A stretch of DNA of 30,211 nucleotides from an uncultured Desulfovibrio sp. (lineage in GTDB: Bacteria; Desulfobacterota; Desulfovibrionia; Desulfovibrionales; Desulfovibrionaceae): positions 1 to 30,211 of the forward strand of contig NZ_CASDOY010000021.1 of assembly GCF_949282365.1 (NCBI RefSeq), read 5' to 3'. The notes beneath the pieces were generated by a model that was not told the DNA's origin, did no database searches, and worked only from the letters and a program-made list of their open reading frames with translations. Shown here in pieces: positions 15,025-23,061 of the stretch (the first letter of the stretch is position 1; each line of letters opens with the position of its first letter). Made by a program: the position numbers and the translations under genes.

Positions 15025-16275
15025 CTATTCCTTTTCACGCCGGATGCGGGCGCCCACGGCGTTGAGCTTGTTCTCGATACGTTCGTAACCTCTGTCCAGA
15101 TGGTAGATGCGCTGGACGTGGGTCGTGCCCCGGGCGGCCAGACCGGCCAGGACAAGGGAGGCGCTGGCGCGCAGGTCCGAGGCCATGACGGGTGCGCCGG
15201 TCAGGCGGCTGACGCCGCGCACCATGGCCGTATGTCCGGAGATCTTGATGTCCGCGCCCATGCGCACCAGCTCCAGCACATGCATGAAGCGGTTTTCAAA
15301 GATGCTTTCCTCCACCATGCTGGAGCCCTCGGCCAGGCACATCAGGGCCATGATCTGGGCCTGCATGTCGGTGGGGAAGCCGGGATAGGGCCGGGTCTTC
15401 ACGTCCGCGCCGCGCAGCAGGCCCTGATGGCGGGCCAGCACGCCGTCGGGGCGCTGCTCGACGGCGAGGCCCATGCTCTCCAGCTTGGCGATGACGGCTT
15501 CCAGCTCGGTGAAGGGGCAATTCCTGAGCAGCAGTTCGCCGCCGGTGATGCCCGCCGCCACCAAAAAGGTCCCGGCTTCGATGCGGTCGGCCATGATGGC
15601 GTATTCCGTGCCGCGCAGGCTGGAGACGCCCTCGATGCGGATGGTGCTGCTGCCGTGGCCCTCGATGCGGGCGCCGCAGGAGATGAGAAAATTGGCCAGG
15701 TCCACCACTTCGGGCTCGCGGGCGGCATTCTCCAGGATGGTCTCGCCCTCGGCCAGCACGGCCGCCATGAGCAGGTTTTCCGTACCGCCCACCGTGGGCA
15801 TGTCGAAGGTGATGTGCGCCCCGCGCAGCTTGTCGCAGCGGCCCATGATGTAGCCTTCTTCCAGTTCGAAGACGGCCCCCATGAGTTCCAGGCCCTTCAG
15901 GTGCTGGTCCACGGGACGGGCGCCGATGGCGCAGCCGCCGGGCAGGGCCACGCGGGCCTGGCCGATGCGCGCCAGCAGGGGCCCCAGACAGAGCACCGAG
16001 GCGCGCATGGTGCGCACCAGATCGTACGGGGCTTCGGGCAGCAGGCTGCCGGGAGCCAGGCTCACGCGGTGATCGTCGTAACTGCAGGGGCAGCCCAGCA
16101 CGTTCAGGAGCTTGATGGTGGTGTGGATGTCGCGCAGGTCGGGCACATTGGTGTAGACCATGGGGGCATCCAGCAGGATACCGGCAAACAGAATGGGCAG
16201 GGCGGCATTCTTGGAGCCGCTGATCTCTATGGTCCCCTTGAGCGGCGAACCGCCTTCGATGATAAGCTTGTCCAT
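15025..16275 (-). CDS. murA: UDP-N-acetylglucosamine 1-carboxyvinyltransferase
   Basis: 416 residues, standard length. The enzyme transfers enolpyruvate from PEP to UDP-GlcNAc, the first committed step of peptidoglycan synthesis. The substrate-binding Lys22-Asn23 lie in SGSKNAALPILFA, and the catalytic cysteine is Cys115 in LPGGCAIGARPVDQH, the target of fosfomycin. Later family segments are PTVGGTENLLMAAV, ADRIEAGTFLVAAG, PYPGFPTDMQAQ and ASDLRASASLVLAGLAARG. The start at 16275 has GAGG five bases upstream. The downstream BON lipoprotein gene makes this an envelope operon. Its promoter probably lies in the AT-rich 16400-16460 stretch, back to back with the tRNA-His promoter. Confidence 0.97.
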   Translation of the reverse strand: MDKLIIEGGSPLKGTIEISGSKNAALPILFAGILLDAPMVYTNVPDLRDIHTTIKLLNVLGCPCSYDDHRVSLAPGSLLPEAPYDLVRTMRASVLCLGPLLARIGQARVALPGGCAIGARPVDQHLKGLELMGAVFELEEGYIMGRCDKLRGAHITFDMPTVGGTENLLMAAVLAEGETILENAAREPEVVDLANFLISCGARIEGHGSSTIRIEGVSSLRGTEYAIMADRIEAGTFLVAAGITGGELLLRNCPFTELEAVIAKLESMGLAVEQRPDGVLARHQGLLRGADVKTRPYPGFPTDMQAQIMALMCLAEGSSMVEESIFENRFMHVLELVRMGADIKISGHTAMVRGVSRLTGAPVMASDLRASASLVLAGLAARGTTHVQRIYHLDRGYERIENKLNAVGARIRREKE

Positions 16276-16456
16276 CAGGTCCTCGTGCGGCCTGCGGCCG
16301 GCGGGCCGCGGCGCAGGCTGCGGTTTGCGGCGTCCGGCCGTCCGTGGGAACGGCGGAATGCCTGTGGTTTCCGGCGCCGGCACGCTGGCTGGCGCTGGTA
16401 TCGGATGCTAGTGTGTTTTCTAAAAAAAATCCAGAAAGGGAAGTGCAAATTTTTGC

Positions 16457-16485
16457 TTGCATATTTTCCGCGATGTGCGTATATC
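16457..16485 (+). promoter_or_regulatory. Promoter of tRNA-His
   Basis: TTGCAT (16457-16462), a 17-bp spacer, and TATATC (16480-16485), about 12 bp before the tRNA start. It shares a TTTTGCTTG block with the tRNA-Glu promoter. Confidence 0.6.
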
Positions 16486-16497
16486 CATCTTCGCTAC

Positions 16498-16574
16498 GGC
16501 GGAAGTAGCTCAGTTGGTAGAGCACCTGGTTGTGGCCCAGGTGGCCGTGGGTTCAAGTCCCATCTTTCGCCCCA
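16498..16574 (+). tRNA. tRNA-His (anticodon GTG)
   Basis: Acceptor GCGGAAG (16499-16505) pairs with CTTTCGC (16564-16570) with one G-T wobble. The anticodon stem CCTGG/CCAGG encloses TTGTGGC with anticodon GTG. The histidine identity elements are present: an extra G at -1 (16498) opposite C73 (16571). CCA is encoded (16572-16574). Confidence 0.97.
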
Positions 16575-16584
16575 TACGGAAATC

Positions 16585-16614
16585 GCCCCGCTTTCGAGCG
16601 GGGTTTTCTTTTTT
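16585..16614 (+). terminator. Terminator after tRNA-His
   Basis: CCCCGCT-TTC-GAGCGGGG followed by TTTTCTTTTTT, about 10 bp past the tRNA. Confidence 0.92.
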
Positions 16615-17022
16615 CAGCGCAGGCGTGCGGCAGCCCTGCCGCCGGGCGCAACGGCCACGGCGGGCCCCGCCGCCAACGGGCCGTGCCTGTTGCTGGCCGC
16701 ACGGCGGGAGCCTTGCGCGGGCCAGTCTCCCCGGCCGTCCTTTTTGAACGCCTGGAGGAACTTGCCTGTGAGGCCGCCCCGGCCTGCCCCGTGGCGCCGG
16801 CTTGCCTCTCTCCGGTCAGCGGGCTGCCCCCCTGTCAGCGGGCTGCCAGCGGCGGGCGCTTTGCCTGTGAGGGGCGGGGCCCCGCGCCAGGCCCGGACTG
16901 CAGGCCCCGACCCTGCCGGTACGGGGCACAGCAGCGCCTTGCGCGCCACGCCGGCATGTCCGGGAGCTGCCGCCCCGTGACCTGCGGGCCGTGGTCGCCA
17001 TATCTCTTGCCGGGGGCCGCCC
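16615..17022. other. Intergenic region between two tRNA genes
   Basis: About 408 bp, very GC-rich. At 16678-16704 GGCCGTGCCTGTTG followed by GGCCGCA matches the left half of the repeat at 14151, with the right half missing. A local duplication CTGTCAGCGGGCTGCC-like near 16815-16850 is visible. No gene recognised. Confidence 0.45.
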
Positions 17023-17051
17023 TTGCCAAAGCAGGGCCTTTTGCGTACAAA
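17023..17051 (+). promoter_or_regulatory. Promoter of tRNA-Pro
   Basis: TTGCCA (17023-17028), a 17-bp spacer, and TACAAA (17046-17051), about 11 bp before the tRNA 5' end. Confidence 0.6.
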
Positions 17052-17062
17052 ACAATCCGTCG

Positions 17063-17139
17063 CGGAGCGTGGCGCAGCATGGTAGCGCACCTGCTTTGGG
17101 AGCAGGGGGTCGCTGGTTCGAATCCAGTCGCTCCGACCA
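17063..17139 (+). tRNA. tRNA-Pro (anticodon TGG)
   Basis: Acceptor CGGAGCG (17063-17069) pairs with CGCTCCG (17129-17135). The anticodon arm is CCTGC-TTTGGGA-GCAGG with anticodon TGG. A T-arm GGTTCGAATCC is present, A73 follows the acceptor, and CCA is encoded at 17137-17139. Confidence 0.97.
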
Positions 17140-17150
17140 CAAGGGAATCA

Positions 17151-17187
17151 AAAGGTTATCCTGAATGTTCAGGGTAACCTTTTTTTG
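17151..17187. terminator. Terminator after tRNA-Pro
   Basis: AAAGGTTATCCTGAA and TTCAGGGTAACCTTT pair around TG, followed by TTTT. It is symmetrical (A-run on the left, T-run on the right) and could work in both directions, isolating the tRNA from the module that follows. Confidence 0.92.
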
Positions 17188-17291
17188 TAGCGGCAGACGG
17201 GGCATATCGCGCGGACTGCCGACAGCGGCAGCCTCCCCTTGCCGGCAGACGCGCACCTCGTCTGCAGCGTGGAGATTTTGGGGCCTCTTCC

Positions 17292-17320
17292 TTGACAGGA
17301 TGTTCCAGGGAAGATAAAAG
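17292..17320 (+). promoter_or_regulatory. Sigma-70-type promoter of the GntR-led module
   Basis: TTGACA (17292-17297) with 17 bp to TAAAAG (17315-17320). The AT-rich GATATATACAACTAG stretch at about 17320-17334 overlaps the expected start site and could be a GntR operator (inference; its symmetry is imperfect). Confidence 0.6.
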
Positions 17321-17353
17321 ATATATACAACTAGATGAATATTTGAGTGACCT

Positions 17354-18133
17354 ATGGACGAGAACCAGCTGAAAGAACAGATTGTCCTGCACCGGCGGGC
17401 CATTCCCAACGTGGAAGATCTCCCGGCCTATAAGATCCTGCAGCGCATCATCCAGGCATGCATCGCCGACGGTGTCTGGAAGCCAGGGCAGATCATCCCG
17501 CCTGAACGGCTCTTCGCCAAATATACGGGCCTGAGCATCGGCACCGTCAAGAAAGCCATGGCCAACCTTGTCAACGAAGGCGTCCTCTACAGGCGGCAGG
17601 GGAGCGGGACCTTTGTTGCAGCGCCGTCGTTCGCGCGTCAGTTGCGGCGTTATTATCTGTTCCTGGAGCACTTTGAAGGACAGGAGCGAGCGAATTCCAT
17701 CCATCTGTACGGGATCAGGGAGGTGCCCCCCATCCCGGAGGTCAATCATCTGCTCAAACTTCCCGACAATGCCGGACTGATTCGCATCGATCGCATCTTC
17801 AAGGAAAAAGAAAAGGCAGTCGTATTCAGCAAGTCATATTTCAGCATCAACGAATTTAAAAATCTTGAGGCTGTTACCGTACAGAGATTCGAGCATGTCC
17901 CCCTCTTTGTCATCATTGAGGAAGATTACCATATCAAGGCATCTTACAGCGATGAATTGTATGGCATTTATTCTGTGGATCAAGAAGAGGCGAACATCTT
18001 TGACGGCACTGTCGGAGATGCCATGCTTCTGATCAAAACCTTGAACTATACAAAGGAGAACATGCCCTTCGAATACAGGGAAAGTATCTGCAATATGGAG
18101 AGCCAGTTTTTGTACAGGCGAATATCGTATTGA
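17354..18133 (+). CDS. GntR-family regulator with UTRA ligand domain (HutC type)
   Basis: 259 residues. The winged helix-turn-helix spans about residues 25-90, with the family pattern KPGQIIPPERLFAKYTGLSIGTVKKAMANLVNEGVLYRRQGSGTFVA. The remaining 160 residues fit the UTRA ligand-binding fold: RIDRIFKEKEKAVVFSKSYF, then VQRFEHVPLFVIIEEDY and the final MPFEYRESICN..FLYRR. Regulators of this class usually release DNA on binding the pathway's substrate or a derivative. The gene precedes the flavoprotein gene by 58 bp in the same direction and has a good promoter, so local control of the flavoprotein/transporter module is the natural reading. The ribosome site is weak (GAG six bases upstream). Its coding sequence is less GC-rich than the neighbouring housekeeping genes. 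Confidence 0.9.
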   Translation: MDENQLKEQIVLHRRAIPNVEDLPAYKILQRIIQACIADGVWKPGQIIPPERLFAKYTGLSIGTVKKAMANLVNEGVLYRRQGSGTFVAAPSFARQLRRYYLFLEHFEGQERANSIHLYGIREVPPIPEVNHLLKLPDNAGLIRIDRIFKEKEKAVVFSKSYFSINEFKNLEAVTVQRFEHVPLFVIIEEDYHIKASYSDELYGIYSVDQEEANIFDGTVGDAMLLIKTLNYTKENMPFEYRESICNMESQFLYRRISY

Positions 18134-18147
18134 TGCATTCCGCGACT

Positions 18148-18164
18148 GCCGGTCCCGTACCGGC
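18148..18164. promoter_or_regulatory. Inverted repeat between regulator and flavoprotein genes
   Basis: GCCGGT (18148-18153) and ACCGGC (18159-18164) flank CCCGT. It lies about 28 bp upstream of the flavoprotein start and could be an operator or a small hairpin shaping expression. Confidence 0.4.
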
Positions 18165-18191
18165 TAACCTGATGCAAGTAAAGGAGCTTCG

Positions 18192-19859
18192 ATGAAACGA
18201 GAATACCCGGTCTTCGATACCGATATCCTCATCGTAGGCGGCGGTAGTGCAGGGACCATGGCAGCTATTCGGGCCAAGACCGTCCATCCCGAGCTGGATG
18301 TCCTGATCCTGGAAAAAGGGGATGTGAAGTACTCGGGCTGCATCGCCCGGGGCATGGATGCGCTGAACATCGTCGCCATCCCCGGCATCAGCTCCCCGGA
18401 AGAATATGTGGAGGGCAACGGGATGGCCTGTGACGGGATCATGGATGAGCCCGTCAACTATCGCATGGCTGAACGTAGCTATGATGTCATGCAGCGCCTT
18501 ATCGATTGGGGGGTCTGTTTCCCCAAGTTCGACGGCGAGTATGAGGTGCTGCAGGTCCACCCCAAAGGGCGCTTTTGCGTGACCATGAAGGAACCCGAGC
18601 TCAAGAAGATCCTGGCGGAAAAGGCCCTGCAGATGGGCGTACGGGTCATGAACCGTACCATGGCCGTGGAGCTGCTCAAAAACGGTGAGAGCGTCTGCGG
18701 GGCCGTGGCCCTCAATATCCGTACGGGAGAGCCTTCGGTCATCAGAGCCAAGAGCGTCATCCTTTCCGCGGGCGGCACCGCCCGCTTTGGCCTGCCGGAC
18801 AATGGCCATCTGTACGGGATCTACGATTTCCCGGGCAATACCGGGGACGGCTATATGCTCGCTTACAGGGCGGGGGCCGAGCTGAGCGGTTTTGAATATA
18901 CCTTGGTCTACTACATCACCAAGGACATCAACGCGCCGCTGCTGTACATCACCCTGACGCGTGGCGCCCACCTGCTGAATGCATTCAATGAGCGCAGGGA
19001 CAAGGACCACCCCTCCATCAAATCCATGTTTGCGGAACATCTGGAGAATCAGGGCCCCCTGCGCATCAGGCTCAGCCATCTGCCCGAGGAGAAGATCAAG
19101 GAGATTGAGGATATCCTGTTCTCCACCGAACGTCCTGCCTGTCAGCGCTTCCATGAAGGGCGCGACAACAATTTCAGGACCGGGGAGATCGAGCTGTGGC
19201 CCACGGAGGTCTTCCTCTGCGGCGGTCACGGCCTGACGGGGGTGCGCATCAATGAAAACGGGGAGACCAACGTCCCCGGTCTCTATGCCGCCGGTGACAC
19301 GTCCCTCTGTGCTCGCGGGCATCTTTCCGGCGCTTTCGTCTATGGCGAGATCTGCGCCGAGAATGCCGGCGTCTATGCGAAGTCCATGCCGCTGGCACCC
19401 GTTGACGAGGCCGCCGTGGCCGCCGTCCTCGACCATCTCGACAAACGGCGTGCCCAGGGGGACAACGAGATCAGCGTGGACGAGTTCGAATACAAGGTGC
19501 GCCGCATCATCGGCGATTATCTGAAGCCTCCTAAAAATGAGTACAAGCTGAACCGGGCCCTGTGGTGGATGAAGCGTTTTCGCAAGGAACTGGATACGGT
19601 CGTCCGCATTGAGAGCGTGCACGACCTGTTCAAGGCGCTTGAGGTCGAGAACATCATCCAGTGCGGCTACCTGAGCGCCGTCGCCTCCAAGGAGCGCAAG
19701 GAGACGCGCTGGTATCCCTGGCATTACAGGACGGATTATCCTGAACGCAATGACCTGGAATGGAAGAAGCATGTGGTGCTGACCCGTGGCGACGGTCCGG
19801 AAGATGTGCATGTCACCTACAGGGATGTGATCAAGATGGCAAAGGGAGGGGAGAACTGA
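18192..19859 (+). CDS. AprA/fumarate-reductase-like FAD flavoprotein
   Basis: 555 residues. The N-terminal strand leads into the FAD motif VGGGSAGTMAA (GGGSAG, residues 16-21). The segment DVKYSGCIARGMDALN is close in form to the VKRSGAVAxGLxAIN region of adenylylsulfate reductase alpha subunits. The C-terminal flavin segment GETNVPGLYAAGDTSL...GHLSGAFVYGEICAENA is typical of the succinate dehydrogenase/fumarate reductase/AprA superfamily. There is no signal peptide, so it is cytoplasmic. It differs from true AprA in length and neighbours: no AprB follows, but a ferredoxin-GltD-like fusion overlapping by one base (TGATG). It probably catalyses reduction or oxidation of a carboxylate-type substrate at FAD; the substrate is unknown. 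AAGGAG precedes the start. Confidence 0.85.
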   Translation: MKREYPVFDTDILIVGGGSAGTMAAIRAKTVHPELDVLILEKGDVKYSGCIARGMDALNIVAIPGISSPEEYVEGNGMACDGIMDEPVNYRMAERSYDVMQRLIDWGVCFPKFDGEYEVLQVHPKGRFCVTMKEPELKKILAEKALQMGVRVMNRTMAVELLKNGESVCGAVALNIRTGEPSVIRAKSVILSAGGTARFGLPDNGHLYGIYDFPGNTGDGYMLAYRAGAELSGFEYTLVYYITKDINAPLLYITLTRGAHLLNAFNERRDKDHPSIKSMFAEHLENQGPLRIRLSHLPEEKIKEIEDILFSTERPACQRFHEGRDNNFRTGEIELWPTEVFLCGGHGLTGVRINENGETNVPGLYAAGDTSLCARGHLSGAFVYGEICAENAGVYAKSMPLAPVDEAAVAAVLDHLDKRRAQGDNEISVDEFEYKVRRIIGDYLKPPKNEYKLNRALWWMKRFRKELDTVVRIESVHDLFKALEVENIIQCGYLSAVASKERKETRWYPWHYRTDYPERNDLEWKKHVVLTRGDGPEDVHVTYRDVIKMAKGGEN

Positions 19860-21463
19860 TGGCCGGTTATCTGGAAGCTCTCTCGGACAATATCCGTGTA
19901 GACAAGGACAAGTGCATTTTTTGCGGCAAATGCGTGGATACCTGTATCCTCGACAATCTGCGTCTGAAGCTGGCCCCCTGCCGTCAGGCCTGCCCCATGG
20001 GCGTCAACGTGCAGGGCTATGTGCAGCTCGTGCTGCGGGGTGAGGAGGACAGGGCGCGCAGCCTCATCCGCGAGGCGCTGCCCTTCCCCGAGATGATGTG
20101 CCTGGTGTGTCACCGGCCCTGTGAAGCCGCCTGCGAGCGGGGCAGGAGCGGGGAGCTGCCGGTCAATATCCGCGGCCTCAAGCGTTACCTGTTCGCGGAA
20201 GGTACGCCGCCCCCGCTGCCGGAAAAGGCGGCTGCCAGCGGCAAGCGTGTCGCGATCGTCGGTTCGGGGCCGGCGGGGCTGGTGGCAGCCTATGACCTGG
20301 CCTGTCGCGGGCACGATGTCGTGGTGCTTGAAAAAGCGGCCGCGCCCGGTGGTCAGCTGCGTACGGGGATCCCCACCTTCCGGCTCCCTGAGGAGCTGCT
20401 GGACAGGGAACTGGCCGTCCTGCCCCGGCTCGGCGTGCGGATTGCCTGCGATACCGCCGTCGGCGGGGAACAGACGCTGGACAGCCTGCTGGATGAGTTC
20501 GATGCGGTGATTCTGGCCACCGGCTTCAGTCTCGGCCGTACGCTGGGGCTGCCCGGGGAAGACCTGGAAGGCGTCCTCAGCGGCATGGCCTTCCTGGAGG
20601 CCGTGCATCAGGGCCGGGCCGGGGAGTTTTCCGGCTCCACCGTCGTCATCGGCGGTGGCAATGCCGCGGTGGATGCCGCCCTCTGCGCCCTGCGCCAGGG
20701 CGCGGAACGGGTCACCATGGTCAGTTTGGAGCGGGAAGGCCAGCTCCCCGCCTTCGGGCACGAGCTGGAGCAGGCCGGGAAGGACGGCGTCACCTTCCTG
20801 CATGGATGGGGCGTGGCGCGTCTGGAAGGCTTTGGGGGCAGGGTGAGCAAGGTCGTGCTCAAGCGCTGCCTGCAGGTCTTCTCGCCCGAGGGCGTTTTTG
20901 CGCCCGAATTCGATGAGGAGCGGATCCTGGAGTTCCCGGCTTCCCATGTGATCGTCGCCATCGGCCAGGGCAGGGACACGTCCGTCTTCCGGGGGAGCTC
21001 CTTCCTGCCGGACGATCTGGACCGCGTCGATCGTCTGACCTGCCGCCTTGCCGACAGCCGCCTGTTCCTGGCTGGCGATTTCGGGGACGGCGCGGGCTCT
21101 GTCGTGGGGGCCATGGCTTCCGGGCGCCGTGCCGCCGAATCGGTGCATCGCCTGCTGGCAGGCGAGCCCCTGGATTTCGGACGTGCCTATGCCGGTCCTT
21201 TCGAGACGGACTTTGCCGTCTCGCATGAGCGTGGCAGCGATGTGCCCCGTCAGGCCGCGCCGGAACATGACCTTGCAGGCAAGGGCGACTATACGCTGGT
21301 GGAAGGTGTGCTGACGCGGGAACAGGCGCAGGCGGAGGCCTCCCGCTGTTTCTCGTGCGGCGGACCTTTTGGCAAGCATCGCAGCTGCTGGTTCTGCCTC
21401 CCGTGCGAGGTGGCCTGCCCCGAACAGGCCCTGCATGTGGAGATCCCCTATCTGCTGCGCTAG
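19859..21463 (+). CDS. Ferredoxin-GltD-like FAD/NAD(P) oxidoreductase with C-terminal Fe-S motif
   Basis: 534 residues in four parts. First, a [4Fe-4S] motif C19-IF-C22-GK-C25-VDT-C29. Second, the GltD/NfnB-type helical Fe-S region with C41, C45, C81, C84, C88 and C92 (CRQACPMGVNVQGYV; CLVCHRPCEAACERG). Third, a two-dinucleotide reductase core with FAD motif GSGPAGLVAA (135-144) and NAD(P) motif GGGNAAVDAA (265-274). Fourth, a C-terminal cysteine block with C497, C500 and the ferredoxin-like C510-WF-C513-LP-C516-EVA-C520-P. This is an electron-transfer hub passing electrons between pyridine nucleotide, ferredoxin and probably the flavoprotein encoded just upstream, whose stop overlaps its start. 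The double-ended Fe-S layout is less common than plain GltD. Confidence 0.85.
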   Translation: MAGYLEALSDNIRVDKDKCIFCGKCVDTCILDNLRLKLAPCRQACPMGVNVQGYVQLVLRGEEDRARSLIREALPFPEMMCLVCHRPCEAACERGRSGELPVNIRGLKRYLFAEGTPPPLPEKAAASGKRVAIVGSGPAGLVAAYDLACRGHDVVVLEKAAAPGGQLRTGIPTFRLPEELLDRELAVLPRLGVRIACDTAVGGEQTLDSLLDEFDAVILATGFSLGRTLGLPGEDLEGVLSGMAFLEAVHQGRAGEFSGSTVVIGGGNAAVDAALCALRQGAERVTMVSLEREGQLPAFGHELEQAGKDGVTFLHGWGVARLEGFGGRVSKVVLKRCLQVFSPEGVFAPEFDEERILEFPASHVIVAIGQGRDTSVFRGSSFLPDDLDRVDRLTCRLADSRLFLAGDFGDGAGSVVGAMASGRRAAESVHRLLAGEPLDFGRAYAGPFETDFAVSHERGSDVPRQAAPEHDLAGKGDYTLVEGVLTREQAQAEASRCFSCGGPFGKHRSCWFCLPCEVACPEQALHVEIPYLLR

Positions 21464-21549
21464 GCAAAACGGAGGAATGCCCTTTTCAGACAACCATGGA
21501 CCGGGATCCCTGTGAGAACGGTCATCTCCCGTATGGGAAGGAGGACACT

Positions 21550-22518
21550 ATGCGTCACGCCATTCTGCGCGTTGTACTGATGGTTCTCGCGTGCTGTTGC
21601 CTGTGTTCGCCTGCGGCAGCCGGCGCGGACTATCCCAGAAAGCCTGTTACCGTGTATATCCCGCTGGGTGTAGGGGATACGGCCGATGTCTTTGTCAGAG
21701 TGATCACGCCCTATATGGAAAAGTTCCTGGGGCAGCCCATGATCCTCGTCAACAAGCCCGGTTCCGGTGGCGCAGTGGCCCTGGCTGCCTTGGCCAACGC
21801 ACCGGCGGACGGATACACCATGTCGTGGGCCAACCTGCCGACCCTTTCCATCCAGCCGCAGATGCGCAAGCTCACCTATGATCCGCGCAAGCTCGTCTAC
21901 ATCGCGACGCCGATGCAGTATGAATACATCCTGTATGTCAGCGCCAAGTCGCCCTACAAGACGCTGAAGGATCTGGTGGAGGCGGCACGCAAGGCCCCCG
22001 GCAAGGTCCGCTACGGTACCCCTGGCCTGGGCACCACCAATCATCTGGGCGTGGCCTGGCTGGCCAACAAGGAAAACGTGCGCATGACGGCGGTCCCGTT
22101 CGACGGGAACCCCAAGGCCATCTCCGCTGTGGTGGGCGGGCACTGTGAAGCCGTGAACACGTCCGTGACGGCCTCCATCTCTCCCTATCAGGCCGGGCTG
22201 GTACGCCCGCTGGCCGTTTTCAGCGACTTCCGCATCGCCCTGCTCCCCGATGTGCCTACCCTCAAGGAGCTGGGCTATGATTTCAGCCAGTATTCCTGTC
22301 TTGGCGCCGTCTTTCCTCCCGGCACGCCGGATGCTGTCCGGCAGCGGATGGAAGACGCCATCAAGTATGCCATCGAGCAGCCTGACGTGCAGCAGCGTTG
22401 CGCCGAGACCCTGTTCGCCAAGATCGTCTTCCGCAATGGTGCCGAATACCGGGCCCTGTGCGAAGACTACTGGACGATCTGGGGCGACGTGCTCTCTCTG
22501 GTCGGCTTGAAGAAGTAA
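21550..22518 (+). CDS. Tripartite tricarboxylate transporter substrate-binding protein (TctC family)
   Basis: 322 residues with a Sec signal peptide (basic MRHAILR, then a hydrophobic core and SPAAAGA). The mature part has the TctC/Bug pattern: YPRKPVTVYIPLGVGDTAD, LVNKPGSGGAVALAALANAPADGYTM, and YGTPGLGTTNHLGVAWL. These periplasmic binding proteins close around carboxylates and deliver them to the TctAB membrane pair. A strong AAGGAGG precedes the start. The gene follows the oxidoreductase by 86 bp in the same direction. A perfect terminator lies just past its stop, before tctB. The ligand is not predictable from the sequence. Confidence 0.92.
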   Translation: MRHAILRVVLMVLACCCLCSPAAAGADYPRKPVTVYIPLGVGDTADVFVRVITPYMEKFLGQPMILVNKPGSGGAVALAALANAPADGYTMSWANLPTLSIQPQMRKLTYDPRKLVYIATPMQYEYILYVSAKSPYKTLKDLVEAARKAPGKVRYGTPGLGTTNHLGVAWLANKENVRMTAVPFDGNPKAISAVVGGHCEAVNTSVTASISPYQAGLVRPLAVFSDFRIALLPDVPTLKELGYDFSQYSCLGAVFPPGTPDAVRQRMEDAIKYAIEQPDVQQRCAETLFAKIVFRNGAEYRALCEDYWTIWGDVLSLVGLKK

Positions 22519-22523
22519 TGTCT

Positions 22524-22557
22524 GGTCCGGCCCCCTGGACAGGGGGCCGGACTTTTT
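22524..22557 (+). terminator. Strong hairpin terminator between tctC and tctB
   Basis: GTCCGGCCCCCT-GGAC-AGGGGGCCGGAC is a perfect 12-bp stem followed by TTTTTT. It lies between the binding-protein gene and the membrane-subunit genes, 5 bp past the tctC stop and about 12 bp before tctB. Partial read-through would give more binding protein than membrane subunits. Confidence 0.93.
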
Positions 22558-22569
22558 TAGGGAGGCTCC

Positions 22570-23052
22570 ATGCATATCAAAAGAGATATTGCCGGCCTTG
22601 TCCTGCTTTGCATCCTGGCAGCGGTGAACCAGTTCTATTTCATCCCGGTACAGGTGGTGGAGGAAGGCTCCGACCCTGTGTACCCGCTGCTGCTGAACGG
22701 CGTTCTGGCTGTCCTGCTGGTATTCTATGCCCTGGAACTGTTGCGCTCCTGCCTCAGGCGGGGCATCCCCCTGGCCGTGTGGCGGGTGTATCCCCGCCGG
22801 GCCGGCAAGGTGATCCTGCTCCTGGCACTTGTTTGGGGCTGGGCGGCGGCGCTCAACCATGCCGGATTCATCGGGCCCACCATGTGCTTTCTGGGGATCG
22901 CCGTCTGGCTGTACGGTGAACGCTCCCTGTCCAGGATCGTCCTGGTCATGCTGGTGAGCCCTGCGGCGCTCTATCTCGTATTCACCCTGTTCGGCTCCTT
23001 TTTGCCGCAGGGGCCGCTGGAACAGTTCCTGGGCCGTTTCCTGGTCCAATGA
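22570..23052 (+). CDS. Tripartite tricarboxylate transporter small membrane subunit (TctB family)
   Basis: 160 residues with four hydrophobic segments (about residues 8-26, 41-60, 80-98 and 105-145), the layout of the small TctB subunit. TctB pairs with TctA in the inner membrane. Sequence conservation in this family is low, so the call rests on topology, size and position between tctC and tctA. GGAGG lies five bases upstream of the ATG. Nine bases separate it from tctA, showing tight co-translation. Confidence 0.85.
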   Translation: MHIKRDIAGLVLLCILAAVNQFYFIPVQVVEEGSDPVYPLLLNGVLAVLLVFYALELLRSCLRRGIPLAVWRVYPRRAGKVILLLALVWGWAAALNHAGFIGPTMCFLGIAVWLYGERSLSRIVLVMLVSPAALYLVFTLFGSFLPQGPLEQFLGRFLVQ

Positions 23053-23061
23053 GGAGGGGAT

